Shown here piece by piece: positions 25,983 through 34,991 of a stretch of 46,904 bases of DNA (the first letter of the stretch is position 1; every line of letters begins with the position of its first letter). This DNA is from an uncultured Clostridia bacterium (GTDB lineage Bacteria; Bacillota; Clostridia; UBA1381): positions 1 to 46,904 of the forward strand of contig CAUGRT010000021.1 in NCBI GenBank assembly GCA_959602045.1, in the 5' to 3' direction. A program made the translations under genes and the position numbers. The notes beneath the pieces are model-generated. The model saw nothing but the letters and a program-made list of their open reading frames with translations. It had not been told where the DNA came from and made no database searches.

Positions 25983-28498
25983 TTCATGCCGCTTGCGCTA
26001 TCCCAAACATACACACGCATTTTTGCATTTTCCGGTAAATCGTTCTGAACAGTGATATTCGCCGTTGCGGTTTTGTCTGTCATTGCCGGAATGGTGTTCG
26101 GTACCATACGCACCTGTCGGCATTGACCGTCCTCATCGTAAATTGCGGCGATGATGGTCAGCGAACATTCCTCATCCTTTTGGTTTTCAACATCTACGCC
26201 GATAACCAAATTTGCTCCTGCCTCTAATTTGGCTTGTTTGTCGCTTGCAAGCGTATAGGTAAAGTTGCCATCTGTACCCTTATCAATTACCAGAACGTCG
26301 CTGTTGGTGTTGTCGGTTGCGGTTGCAATAAATTTATTTTCACCGACAGAAACAACGTTCGTAAGCGGCATAGTATTTTCAGCTCCTGCGGCTGCCACCT
26401 CGGTAAGGGATGCCGCTGCAAAATTCGCATCATCCGCAGCCGTATAAACCTTTCCGTTCGTGCCGGCAAACATGAAATCGCTGCCGCTGGTATCCAGGGC
26501 TCCGCATATGATACCACCCGATACAATCGGACCTGTCGTTGTGGTTCCGTCTTTCGCAACAACCACGGTTCTGTTACCCTTATCCGATACACCAACAAAT
26601 GCGTCAAGATTCTTGCTATAAACCGCGTCGGTCATCGTTCCGTATTGATTCAGGTTCGCGTTTCCTGTCCAACCCTCTTCCATATTCGTTCCTGTTGTAT
26701 TATCCCTTACCACACCTACATAATTTCCATACATAAATACAGTAGGATTCTCTTCATCGCTCATTGCAATTTTACCCATTACCCAGTCTTTTGTTTCCGG
26801 AGTTGAAGCTGTCGGAATTGCTTTGTAGTATTGCGCTGCTCCGTTTATATCCCATTCCTCCGGAGTATAGTGACGAAGTTGTCTGCCGTTGTTTGTGGAG
26901 TAAAGTACTCCGTTGGAAACAGCAATATCTGTGTTTGCGTAGAAATTCATTTTGGCGCTTCCGTTGGTTGCTAAGGCTTTCCATGTTCTTCCGTCCGTGG
27001 AGGTCAGCATAATTCCTACCGTAGCCGCTGTAGATGCCGAAATAACATAGCAATCCTTTGCATCCCACCATATTGCGTCATTTTTAGTTTCATTATATGC
27101 TACAGGATTACCAGCTTTTTCCGTAATGTCCGAGAATGTATATCCCTGATATACCATTTCCCAATTTAAACCGTCATCCGAAACAAAGATTTTACCCCAA
27201 TATTTTGGAGCGACTGTCCCGGCGGCCTCTTTTGTCGCTGTGTTTCCGTATACAACATACTGATTCAGCTTCGGGCTGTAAACACCGCCGATTAATCTTA
27301 CGTTTTTGAACGGATTGCTATATTCCGCTTTCGGCGTTCCGATCGTGCGGTACGGTTCCGGTGTTGCAGTCGGTTCGGGAGTTGCGGTTGGCTCCGGTGT
27401 CGCAGTCGGTTCCGGCGCTTCATAATCCGCTACATTATAATAGGAAGTAATATCCCCCTTAAACACCTGTGTATCACTTAATGCAACAAATTTTGAATCT
27501 GTATCATTTTCAAATTCAATATTCTTAATTGCACTTTCATTCTTGGATGAAATCGAATTAACCGGGATTTCTGTCCAAACCGTTTCTGCGGTGATACCGT
27601 CAGCAGTGTTTGCCGTATACAAAAGCGTACCGTCTGACAATCCTGCTATGATATAGTTTTTATTGGCATTCACGCCGGTAACATCCGCATCCTTTTTCAA
27701 GGTATACTGTCTGTAACCCCCCGGTGCCTTTGTGACAAATAAAGTTTTATTATTGGTTATTGCCAGATACTGATCTGCCGTAGGAGCATAGACCATATCA
27801 TATACTTCTGTTGGTAATCCACTCGAATTTTGTGAAATACTGCTCCATGTACAAGGAGTTCCCGGCGTCATTGTGGATGCAAAAGCATACCCTGCGCCCA
27901 AAGCAAAAACCTCTATATTGCCACTTTCGTCTGCCGGCTTTGCCGCAACTGCTTTGGTTAAATATCCCGTAGATGAAAGCTGCTTTTTATTCTTTCCGTA
28001 TTCCTTTTGGGTCATGCTTGTCTGTGCATTTAATGCCGTATCGCTTGAACCACCCGATAAAATCAGATATTCTCCCGATGTGGTCAAATATGAATTCATT
28101 GTCCAATGCAATACGTCCGTACTCTGTATCCATGCATTGCCGTCTACAGAATAATAAGTGGTTGAATTTGTCTTTGCCACAAAAATTCCCTTATCTGCCC
28201 AGTATACCAATTGCTGTTGTCCGGTTTTATTACTTGAAATCGCAGCATTATTGGCAATGGCTGTGGCACTTGCATTCCATGTCAAACCGCTGTCATTGGA
28301 ATAATATAATTTTGCTCCGCTCCAACTTGCGTTCTTTGCCATTGCCACATAGGTATCGCCGTTATGTGCGATATCGGTAAAAGTATATCCGCTCGGAAGC
28401 ACCGTCTGCTCCTCTGCAGCCCTTACCGGCAGTGCCGTCATGCCGCCGAAAAGCATTGCCATTGATACAAGAAGTGAAATCACTTTGTTCTTTTTCAT
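25949..28498 (-). CDS. secreted Asp-box (BNR-like) protein with duplicated halves
   Basis: An 849-aa secreted protein. A signal peptide (MKKNKVISLLVSMAMLFGGM...) precedes two related propeller-like halves joined by a Pro-Thr-Glu linker (about 366-385, EPTATPEPTATPEP repeated). Asp-box turns are visible in both: YSNDSGLTW and YSVDGNAW in the first, FVSDDGLNW and LTSTDGRTW in the second. A C-terminal beta domain (about 760-849; VWDSASGMNWLREAV) is of a type often seen at the ends of clostridial surface proteins. It has no SLH domain, so alone it would be released or loosely attached. Its last codons overlap the -1 GH141-like frame. The ribosome binding site is AAAGGA. The gene begins about 150 bases after the permease stop. 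Enzymatic activity is not evident. Confidence 0.78.
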   Translation of the reverse strand: MKKNKVISLLVSMAMLFGGMTALPVRAAEEQTVLPSGYTFTDIAHNGDTYVAMAKNASWSGAKLYYSNDSGLTWNASATAIANNAAISSNKTGQQQLVYWADKGIFVAKTNSTTYYSVDGNAWIQSTDVLHWTMNSYLTTSGEYLILSGGSSDTALNAQTSMTQKEYGKNKKQLSSTGYLTKAVAAKPADESGNIEVFALGAGYAFASTMTPGTPCTWSSISQNSSGLPTEVYDMVYAPTADQYLAITNNKTLFVTKAPGGYRQYTLKKDADVTGVNANKNYIIAGLSDGTLLYTANTADGITAETVWTEIPVNSISSKNESAIKNIEFENDTDSKFVALSDTQVFKGDITSYYNVADYEAPEPTATPEPTATPEPTATPEPYRTIGTPKAEYSNPFKNVRLIGGVYSPKLNQYVVYGNTATKEAAGTVAPKYWGKIFVSDDGLNWEMVYQGYTFSDITEKAGNPVAYNETKNDAIWWDAKDCYVISASTAATVGIMLTSTDGRTWKALATNGSAKMNFYANTDIAVSNGVLYSTNNGRQLRHYTPEEWDINGAAQYYKAIPTASTPETKDWVMGKIAMSDEENPTVFMYGNYVGVVRDNTTGTNMEEGWTGNANLNQYGTMTDAVYSKNLDAFVGVSDKGNRTVVVAKDGTTTTGPIVSGGIICGALDTSGSDFMFAGTNGKVYTAADDANFAAASLTEVAAAGAENTMPLTNVVSVGENKFIATATDNTNSDVLVIDKGTDGNFTYTLASDKQAKLEAGANLVIGVDVENQKDEECSLTIIAAIYDEDGQCRQVRMVPNTIPAMTDKTATANITVQNDLPENAKMRVYVWDSASGMNWLREAVNPFK

Positions 28499-28557
28499 GG
28501 TTTTTTATCCTTTCTTTAATCAAATTTTATGAATATTTGCGTCATACACAAGATGTT

Positions 28558-28646
28558 ATTCTACCGTTTTCCTTTCCGCCATCGGAACATTATCCGGAAT
28601 TGTTTCCTCCAAAGCCGAAAGTAAAACGGAATATATACTGAAATTC
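28558..28646. other. imperfect hairpins between the permease and the Asp-box gene
   Basis: On the minus strand, after the permease stop at 28651, there is a small palindrome ACTGAATTTCAGT. It is followed by a larger structure in which ATTCCGTTTT pairs with AAAACG-GTA-GAAT across a three-base bulge. Neither has a following U-run, so termination is uncertain. An intercistronic processing or stabilising structure is as likely. Confidence 0.3.
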
Positions 28647-28650
28647 AGTC

Positions 28651-29541
28651 TTAGCCCTTTACCGCACCTACGGTAAGACCCTTTGCAAAATATTTCTGGA
28701 AGAACGGGAAGATCACCAGCATCGGCCCTGCCGCTACCATACACATCGCAAATCGGATGGTAACGGACGGCAGATTGGAAACGTCCAAATCAATTCCCGC
28801 CACCGGCGTACTGTCCGCCATGTCCTTGACAAATTCCGCCTCGCGCAGAATCTTTTGCAGCAAATATTGCAGCGAATACAGATTCTCCGACTTAATATAA
28901 ATCAGCGCCGTATTCCAATCATTCCATCTCGTCAGCAAGGTTAATAGTGAAATGGTTGCGATAACCGGCTTCGAAAGCGGAAGTACAATTTTAAAGAAGG
29001 TTTGCAGCTCGCTCGCTCCGTCAATCTTCGCCGCCTCACTTAACGATTGCGGCAGTCCCTGGAAGAAGGTTCGAATGACGATAACATGGAATGCATTCAC
29101 CAGATTCGGTAAAATATAAACCCAAATCGTATTGCCCATATGCAGATATTTCGTCATCCAGATATATGTCGGGATCAATCCGCCCGAAAACAACATAGTG
29201 AAAAATATAAAAAACGTTGCAGGCTTTTTATATTTGTAATTCGGCTTTGAAAGCGGATATGCCAGCATTGACATAACGATTACGGCAAGGAACGTTGCGA
29301 TAAATGAATAAAATATCGTTACCTTGTACGCGTCGATCAGCTTCTGTGGCGCTCTGAATACATATCGGTATGCCTCGGTCGAAAATACGGACGGAATGAG
29401 CTTATATCCCATTTCCGTCAATGCCGTTTCATCCGTAAAGGAAGCCGAAATAATCAGAACAAACGGCAGGATAAACAGTAATGATCCTATACAGAACAAC
29501 AGATTGACAACAATCCCCGAAAGTCTGTTTTGCTTTTTCAT
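28651..29541 (-). CDS. carbohydrate ABC transporter permease (YtcP/AraQ-type)
   Basis: A 296-aa inner-membrane permease with six predicted membrane segments (first about 12-33). The cytoplasmic EAA loop that docks the ATPase reads SEAAKIDGASELQTFFKIVLP (169-189). It is the second permease of a heterodimeric importer of the YtcP-LplB type, which in Bacillus and Paenibacillus relatives takes up plant-polysaccharide oligomers. It starts 15 bases after the LplB-like gene, with the strong ribosome binding site AAAGGAGG. No ATPase or binding protein is adjacent; the binding lipoprotein lies at 12950-14539. Confidence 0.93.
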   Translation of the reverse strand: MKKQNRLSGIVVNLLFCIGSLLFILPFVLIISASFTDETALTEMGYKLIPSVFSTEAYRYVFRAPQKLIDAYKVTIFYSFIATFLAVIVMSMLAYPLSKPNYKYKKPATFFIFFTMLFSGGLIPTYIWMTKYLHMGNTIWVYILPNLVNAFHVIVIRTFFQGLPQSLSEAAKIDGASELQTFFKIVLPLSKPVIATISLLTLLTRWNDWNTALIYIKSENLYSLQYLLQKILREAEFVKDMADSTPVAGIDLDVSNLPSVTIRFAMCMVAAGPMLVIFPFFQKYFAKGLTVGAVKG

Positions 29542-29556
29542 CTTGTCTGCCTCCTT

Positions 29557-30510
29557 TTAGAATAATGAATTTTCTGCCGAGATCTTCTTTACGATTAGAT
29601 TCGTTCCGACTACCATCAGCAGTCCCACTACCGACTGGAACAAACCAACCGCCGTTGTAATTCCGATATCATCACCGGTTCTTAATCCGCGGTATACATA
29701 AGTATCAATAATATCTGTTGTCGGATATAACAATCCGATATCTCTCGGAATCGTATAGAACAATCCGAAGTCACCCTTGATGATATGACCGACATCCAAG
29801 ATCGTCAGCGTAATCATCAGCGGTACCAATGCCGGAATTGTAACATACATTGTTTGCTGAAATTTATTCGCACCGTCCAGCTGCGCCGCTTCATAGAGCT
29901 GTTCATCAACGCCCATCAGCGCCGCATAATACATAATGGATTTCAATCCGACCGTTTTCCACAGGTTTACAATCGGCAAAATGAACACCCAGTATTTCGG
30001 CTCCGAGTACCATTGTTTTCCTGTCCCTCCGCATGCCTCAATAATTTTATTGAGAATACCCATGTTCGGTTCCAATAATATGTAAGTGATATATCCCACA
30101 ATAACCCATGAAAGGAAATGCGGTAAAATCATACTCGTCTGATAAAATTTCAAAGCCACCTTATTGCGCACCTCATTCAGAAGCAACGCCACCAGAACCG
30201 CCGCAATCAAACCGAGAATAATAAACAACAATCCGTACCCTACGGTGTTCCGTCCGATTCGCCATGCATCCTGGGAGGTAAAGAAAAACTTAAAATTCTT
30301 CAATCCGACCCATTTGCTCCCGAAAATTCCCAGGTTGTTTCTGTAATCCTTAAATGCAATAATAATACCAAACATCGGGACATATGCAAAAATCGCCAGC
30401 AGTACCAATCCCGGCAGCATTAATGCGGAAAGCTCTGCATTATCCTTGAAATCTTTCCAGCGGCTTTTCTTTTTCGGAACCGCTGTCATGTTTGTTTCCG
30501 TCTTAGCCAT
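29557..30510 (-). CDS. sugar ABC transporter permease (LplB-type)
   Basis: A 317-aa permease, the LplB-type partner of the downstream gene. A cytoplasmic N-terminal tail is followed by six membrane segments (first about 28-52), with the EAA motif YEAAQLDGANKFQQTMYVTIP (206-226). The start is placed at the ATG at 30510, eight bases after GAGG. An ATG two codons upstream (30516) is too close to that site, and the in-frame extension to 30579 lacks one. It is the first gene of the minus-strand locus and is divergent from the response regulator gene, the usual arrangement for YesMN-controlled sugar uptake. Confidence 0.92.
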   Translation of the reverse strand: MAKTETNMTAVPKKKSRWKDFKDNAELSALMLPGLVLLAIFAYVPMFGIIIAFKDYRNNLGIFGSKWVGLKNFKFFFTSQDAWRIGRNTVGYGLLFIILGLIAAVLVALLLNEVRNKVALKFYQTSMILPHFLSWVIVGYITYILLEPNMGILNKIIEACGGTGKQWYSEPKYWVFILPIVNLWKTVGLKSIMYYAALMGVDEQLYEAAQLDGANKFQQTMYVTIPALVPLMITLTILDVGHIIKGDFGLFYTIPRDIGLLYPTTDIIDTYVYRGLRTGDDIGITTAVGLFQSVVGLLMVVGTNLIVKKISAENSLF

Positions 30511-30578
30511 AATCATTGCCTCGCTTTCTGTTTCTTCTCTATCTGTTTTTATTCTAACATTGCCCCCGGCTGATTTCA

Positions 30579-30604
30579 AGTATAAAAAATTTACTTTCTG
30601 TTAA
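30579..30604 (-). promoter_or_regulatory. tentative promoter of the permease operon
   Basis: On the minus strand TTAACA (30599-30604) and TATACT (30579-30584) are separated by only 14 bases. The -10 is good, the spacing is poor. That would fit a promoter needing an activator such as the divergently encoded AraC-type regulator, but the call is weak. Confidence 0.3.
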
Positions 30605-30718
30605 TATATTGACCATTTTGTTGTGCAGTATTAATATTTCATCCTCATTTTTACAATCTTTCATCAGCAAATCATACATAAAAATTCCGGATAACGCGTA
30701 ATTTTTTCTCAATCCCCC

Positions 30719-30747
30719 TTGACGTTCCCCTCGCTTTGTGTTATGCT
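30719..30747 (+). promoter_or_regulatory. sigma-A promoter of the two-component operon
   Basis: TTGACG (30719-30724) and TATGCT (30742-30747) are separated by exactly 17 bases, about 35 bases before the response regulator ATG at 30781. Confidence 0.75.
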
Positions 30748-30780
30748 GAATATAAGAAACTAAAAAAGGGGTTTGATGAA

Positions 30781-31800
30781 ATGTTTAGTGTAATAGTAGT
30801 CGATGATGAAATGATGATACGTTCCGGAATTTCCTCTTTTATTAACAGCTGCGACATCGGATTTCAAGTCATAAAGGCTTTCCGTGACGGCAGCGAAGCC
30901 ATCCAATATCTTGAGGAAAATGATGTCGATGTAGTCATCTCGGACGTGAAAATGGTACAGGTATCGGGCATTGAGCTTGCCAAATACATCTACGAAAACA
31001 AGCCGTATATCCCGGTTATCCTTTTAAGCGGCTATGCGGAATTTGAGTACGCGAAAGCAGCGATCAAGTACGATGTACAGGAATATCTCACAAAGCCGAC
31101 CAATCATGAGGATCTGAAAAATGTTCTGCTCGGAATCCGCGACACGCTGACAGCCCGTAAAAATAATGACATCAATGCATTTCTCTCGCTCATCAAACAG
31201 CTTTATGCCGCAATTCTTGCAAAAGACGCCGATACGGCAGAAAAAGAGCTTTTGCAATTACTGGACAGCAACACGCGTGAAAATGAACAGCTTGGACAAT
31301 ACGCCTTTAACATTTTTGAAATCATCATAGACAAGCTTTATGCCAATCTGAATATCCGGCTTACTCCGGAGTCTGTCGGTTATCATGCGCTTCCCGAAAC
31401 CTCCGGTCATACTAAAATTTATGCGGCGGCTCAGCAAAGCCTTGCCAATATTATGGATAAGATTTCTGCCAACGATAAGAAAACGGATAATCTGGTGATT
31501 GATAAGCTGATTCAATTTATCAATGAGAATTTTTCGGAAAATATTTCTTTGCAGGACGCAGCGGAAAAGGTATTCTTTAATCCTGCTTATTGCAGCCGTT
31601 TTTTCAAGGAACAAACCGGCGAAAATTTCAGCGATTATCTGCTCAAAGTCCGTATGCAGCATGCCGCGGAGCTTCTGCATAAAAACAAAAAAATCACCGA
31701 AATCAGCAAAGCCTGCGGCTATCGCAGCTCCGGGTATTTTACCCGCGTATTCAAAGACTATTATAATTGCACCCCCAGCGAATATATGCACAACATATAA
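30781..31800 (+). CDS. AraC-family response regulator (YesN-type)
   Basis: A 339-aa two-component regulator. The N-terminal receiver has the acidic pair DDE (8-10), phospho-acceptor Asp55 (VVISDVKM) and Lys105 (YLTKPT). A linker is followed by a C-terminal AraC DNA-binding domain with two helix-turn-helix units (ISLQDAAEKVFFNPAYCSRFF and KITEISKACGYRSSGYFTRVF). The start is the ATG at 30781, with AAGGGG upstream. It is co-transcribed with the sensor kinase 41 bases downstream. YesN-type regulators in Firmicutes activate loci for plant cell-wall polysaccharides such as rhamnogalacturonan, and here the divergent permease locus is the obvious target. Confidence 0.93.
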   Translation: MFSVIVVDDEMMIRSGISSFINSCDIGFQVIKAFRDGSEAIQYLEENDVDVVISDVKMVQVSGIELAKYIYENKPYIPVILLSGYAEFEYAKAAIKYDVQEYLTKPTNHEDLKNVLLGIRDTLTARKNNDINAFLSLIKQLYAAILAKDADTAEKELLQLLDSNTRENEQLGQYAFNIFEIIIDKLYANLNIRLTPESVGYHALPETSGHTKIYAAAQQSLANIMDKISANDKKTDNLVIDKLIQFINENFSENISLQDAAEKVFFNPAYCSRFFKEQTGENFSDYLLKVRMQHAAELLHKNKKITEISKACGYRSSGYFTRVFKDYYNCTPSEYMHNI

Positions 31801-31841
31801 CACGGCACAAATTATGACAAGGTGCGGAAAGGAAAATACCC

Positions 31842-33614
31842 ATGCCGAAAAAACTCCAAAATAACTGGCTCTATATCAAAACCTTTAAGATGAACAGTAT
31901 TTTCTGGCGCACCTTTCTTTTAATCTGTGCCGTGATTTTTGTTCCGTTCATCGTGCTGAGCATCCTATTCTACTCCAATTCCCTGCAAAATCTATCCGAG
32001 GAAGTTTCGGTTGAAAATTCTTCCTCACTGGAAAGCGCTGTAAATATCGTAGACAGCACCTTAATGGAGTGCGATATGATGAGCAGTTCCATCGCGATCA
32101 ACGAAAGTGCGCAGATGTATACGATTAACGGCAAAAACACCGATTCTTTCCGAACACTGACGAAATTTGCCACAACACTTCCGATCGTATACAAATACAT
32201 CGACTCCATTTATATTTATTCCGAATCGGCGGAAACCGTAATTCTGAATGAAAACATCCGCCCTCTTTCCGATTTTCCCGATACCGGCTGGATTGAGGCA
32301 TATCAAGGAGTAGACACCCCAACCGGAAGTATGATTGCGCGTGTGAAAAACAATACCTATCCCCCTTTGATTACCATCATCAAGCCGATTTATGTAGCAG
32401 ATATTAAAAAGGGCGCGGTCATTATGAACTTAAACGCGCACAGCCTTTACACCTCCCTGCTCTATGATCAGTATAAGGACGGTCAGCAGTTTTTTCTGAT
32501 TGACCCCCAAAACAACATCATCCTTTCCAATGATGTGGCTACCTTCAACACCACGCCGGAAACGCTCGGTTTTTCTGTGGACGCGCTGAATCAAGCTTCC
32601 GTTGATCAGTCGTTTGAAATTCAGCATAACGAATACATTCTGTTTTCCGCTGACAGCCAATTTAAAAACTATACATACGTTCAGGCATATCCGTTCGCAT
32701 TGTACAAGCACCAGCTGTCTTTATTCCGCAGCAGAATTATTGTAATCATGGGATGCCTTTTGATTATCGTGTTTCTTCTGGCGTATATCGCGTCGGCAAG
32801 AAGCTATGTCCCTCTGCGCGAGATTATCTCCTATCTGAATCATCCCAACACAGCGCTGAACAGCATCGGAACAAAGGACGAAAATGAATTGGCTTATATT
32901 ATCAGCAGTATTCAGATGCATATCGAAGATAAGCAAAAGCTTGAAAAAATCATGGAGGAACGCGTCAAAATGCTGCGAAAAGCGCAATATGATATGCTGC
33001 AAATGCAGATTAATCCCCATTTTCTGTATAATACCTTAGAAACAATCAATTGGATGGCATATAACCCCTCCGACCCCAAAAATGCAGTATCAAAGGCACT
33101 TGTCAGCCTTGCCAGCTTCTTTCGGAACACCACTTCATCGGGGTATTTGATTTCAATCGAAGATGAGATTCGAAACACCAAAGAATATATTAATATTCTT
33201 GCGTTGCGTTACGGTGATTTATTTGATACGGAATGGGAAATTGAGGACTCTGTTCTCTCCTACACGATTATCAAAATATGTTTGCAGCCGATCATTGAAA
33301 ACGCGGTCTATCATGGGTTGAAGCCTAAAATGGATAAAGGACTCATTAAAATTTCGGGCAAAAAGCAGCAAAACTCCATTTGTCTGACGGTGAGTGATAA
33401 TGGAATCGGCATGAACTCCGAGCAGCTTGACTCTCTCAATGCCTTGCTTTCCGATAATGCATATGACAATACAAAAGCCCATATCGGGCTTGCGAACGTA
33501 AACAGCCGTATCAAGATTATTTTCGGCGCCAATTACGGAATTACGGTTGATTCCCGCGAGGGAGCCGGAACCGATGTGCATATCACCATTCCGTGCGAAC
33601 AGCAAACAACATAA
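31842..33614 (+). CDS. sensor histidine kinase (YesM-type)
   Basis: A 590-aa membrane kinase. The first membrane segment is at about 23-44, an extracytoplasmic sensor domain (about 45-295) follows, then a second membrane segment (about 298-318), a HAMP-like linker and a His_kinase domain with the motif QINPHFLYNTLE (phospho-acceptor His393). The C-terminal ATPase domain has NAVYHGLKP (N-box) and DNGIGM. It phosphorylates the response regulator encoded just upstream, and the outside domain presumably senses oligosaccharides or a binding protein. The ribosome binding site is AAAGGA. Confidence 0.93.
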   Translation: MPKKLQNNWLYIKTFKMNSIFWRTFLLICAVIFVPFIVLSILFYSNSLQNLSEEVSVENSSSLESAVNIVDSTLMECDMMSSSIAINESAQMYTINGKNTDSFRTLTKFATTLPIVYKYIDSIYIYSESAETVILNENIRPLSDFPDTGWIEAYQGVDTPTGSMIARVKNNTYPPLITIIKPIYVADIKKGAVIMNLNAHSLYTSLLYDQYKDGQQFFLIDPQNNIILSNDVATFNTTPETLGFSVDALNQASVDQSFEIQHNEYILFSADSQFKNYTYVQAYPFALYKHQLSLFRSRIIVIMGCLLIIVFLLAYIASARSYVPLREIISYLNHPNTALNSIGTKDENELAYIISSIQMHIEDKQKLEKIMEERVKMLRKAQYDMLQMQINPHFLYNTLETINWMAYNPSDPKNAVSKALVSLASFFRNTTSSGYLISIEDEIRNTKEYINILALRYGDLFDTEWEIEDSVLSYTIIKICLQPIIENAVYHGLKPKMDKGLIKISGKKQQNSICLTVSDNGIGMNSEQLDSLNALLSDNAYDNTKAHIGLANVNSRIKIIFGANYGITVDSREGAGTDVHITIPCEQQTT

Positions 33615-33620
33615 AATATT

Positions 33621-33687
33621 AGCGGTGTGCAAGATTCAAAACATCCCCTCTTCAGAATCGCGATGTTTTGCGTCTTTACACACCGCT
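33621..33687 (+). other. extended stem structure between kinase and integrase genes
   Basis: AGCGGTGTG (33621-33629) pairs with CACACCGCT (33679-33687). Further in, AAGA pairs with TCTT and CAAAACATC (33637-33645) pairs with GATGTTTTG (33662-33670). This makes a 67-base, three-segment stem with small internal loops. There is no U-run, so it is not a standard terminator. It begins seven bases after the kinase stop and ends about 15 bases before the integrase ribosome binding site, so it could be an attenuator or processing structure. Confidence 0.55.
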
Positions 33688-33719
33688 TCGACAAAACATT
33701 CAGGGGGAGTGTTATTTTT

Positions 33720-34868
33720 ATGCCTATTTATAAAATGGATGGCAAAAAGGATGGATTACAGCGATACCATGTATGCGTTAATTATACAGATGATACCGGG
33801 GAAAAGCGTCAGCTTGACAAAATCGCCTACAGTCCAACAGAAGCAGCTGCATTGGAACGGCAGCTGCTTCTTGATTTAGAGGAAGAATATCCCTCACCAA
33901 TCACACTACAGCAGCTTGCTGATGAATATATAGGGGTGAAAAAAAATGAAGTCCGTGAAACGACAGCTGAGAAAAACAAGGAATTACTCAAACGATATGT
34001 CTTGCCCCAATTCGGGAATTATCTGATTGACAAATTAAATATCCGACACATGCAAAATTGGAAATCGGAAATGAATAACCGCCAAATTGCCAATGGAAAC
34101 AAGCTCTCATTGAAATACAAGCAAAATGTATACAGTACTTTCAGTGCACTGTTGAATTACGCCGTAAAAATGGAATATATCGCAACCAATCCCTTATCTC
34201 GGCTTGGCAATTTTAAGGATGCGAATTTGATTCGAAAGGAAATGGATTTTTATACCGTTGAGGAGTTCAAAAAATTTATCGTTGCCGCAAAGCAACGTGC
34301 ATTGGAAATTGAAAGAAAAACAGGAAGCATCTGCGAATGGGATTATTATATATTTTTTATGATTGCTTTCTATACCGGAATGAGAAAAGGCGAAATCAAC
34401 GCGCTCAAGTGGACAGATATGCGGAATGATGTCATCTATGTCACGCGCTCCATCGCTCAAAAAATGAAAGGTGAGGATCGCGAAACCCCACCAAAAAATA
34501 AAAGCTCCATCCGCTCCATTCAGATTCCCATTCCCTTAAAGACCGCATTGACCGATCACTATAACAGGCATTGCCAAGCCTCCGGTTTTAGCGGTGATTG
34601 GCGCGTTTGCGGCGGAATCAAATGCATCCGCGACACGACCTTAGATCATCGGAATCGCGAATATGCACAAATTGCGAATATAAAAACCATCCGGATTCAC
34701 GATTACCGTCACAGTCATGCCTCGGTATTAATCAACGCCGGAATCAACATTAAAGAGATCGCGCGCCGGCTGGGACATTCCAAAGTCGAGCAAACCTGGA
34801 ACACCTATTCCCACCTCTATCCCCACGCCGAAGCAAAGGCTTTGGAGGTTCTAAATAATATTGTATGA
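33720..34868 (+). CDS. tyrosine recombinase / integrase
   Basis: A 382-aa site-specific recombinase of the phage/integrative-element type. The N-terminal arm-binding domain (about 1-55) and SAM-like core-binding domain (about 60-165) precede the catalytic domain. The catalytic set is visible: Arg222 (YTGMRKGE), a lysine near 259-261, His327 and Arg330 (HDYRH), His353 (RLGHS) and the nucleophile Tyr363 (WNTYSHLYP). The start is the ATG at 33720, ten bases after AGGGGGAG, not an in-frame upstream codon. No excisionase, relaxase or phage genes are next to it and I could not define att sites. It sits where base composition and gene content change, which suggests a mobile-island boundary. Confidence 0.92.
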   Translation: MPIYKMDGKKDGLQRYHVCVNYTDDTGEKRQLDKIAYSPTEAAALERQLLLDLEEEYPSPITLQQLADEYIGVKKNEVRETTAEKNKELLKRYVLPQFGNYLIDKLNIRHMQNWKSEMNNRQIANGNKLSLKYKQNVYSTFSALLNYAVKMEYIATNPLSRLGNFKDANLIRKEMDFYTVEEFKKFIVAAKQRALEIERKTGSICEWDYYIFFMIAFYTGMRKGEINALKWTDMRNDVIYVTRSIAQKMKGEDRETPPKNKSSIRSIQIPIPLKTALTDHYNRHCQASGFSGDWRVCGGIKCIRDTTLDHRNREYAQIANIKTIRIHDYRHSHASVLINAGINIKEIARRLGHSKVEQTWNTYSHLYPHAEAKALEVLNNIV

Positions 34869-34882
34869 CTTGCATTTGATGT

Positions 34883-34926
34883 TGCATTACTAAGCAGCCG
34901 CTCACATGCGGCCGCTTAATAATGCA
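34883..34926 (-). terminator. hairpin between convergent integrase and zinc-ribbon genes
   Basis: Arms 34883-34901 and 34908-34926 pair over 19 positions with a 6-base loop. The two imperfect positions are G.T pairs when read on the minus strand, so the structure is best formed in transcripts of the zinc-ribbon operon. There is no long U-run on either strand. It may be the 3' end of the operon or of the integrase message. Confidence 0.5.
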
Positions 34927-34991
34927 TATCGGTTCACTTCATTTGCGTACCTCAACAATATCAAACGATCTATCCGCTTTATAGTTATATT

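Noticed and set aside
27340..27420. Short tandem repeat
   Set aside because: It encodes the Pro-Thr-Glu linker of the Asp-box protein; no independent element.
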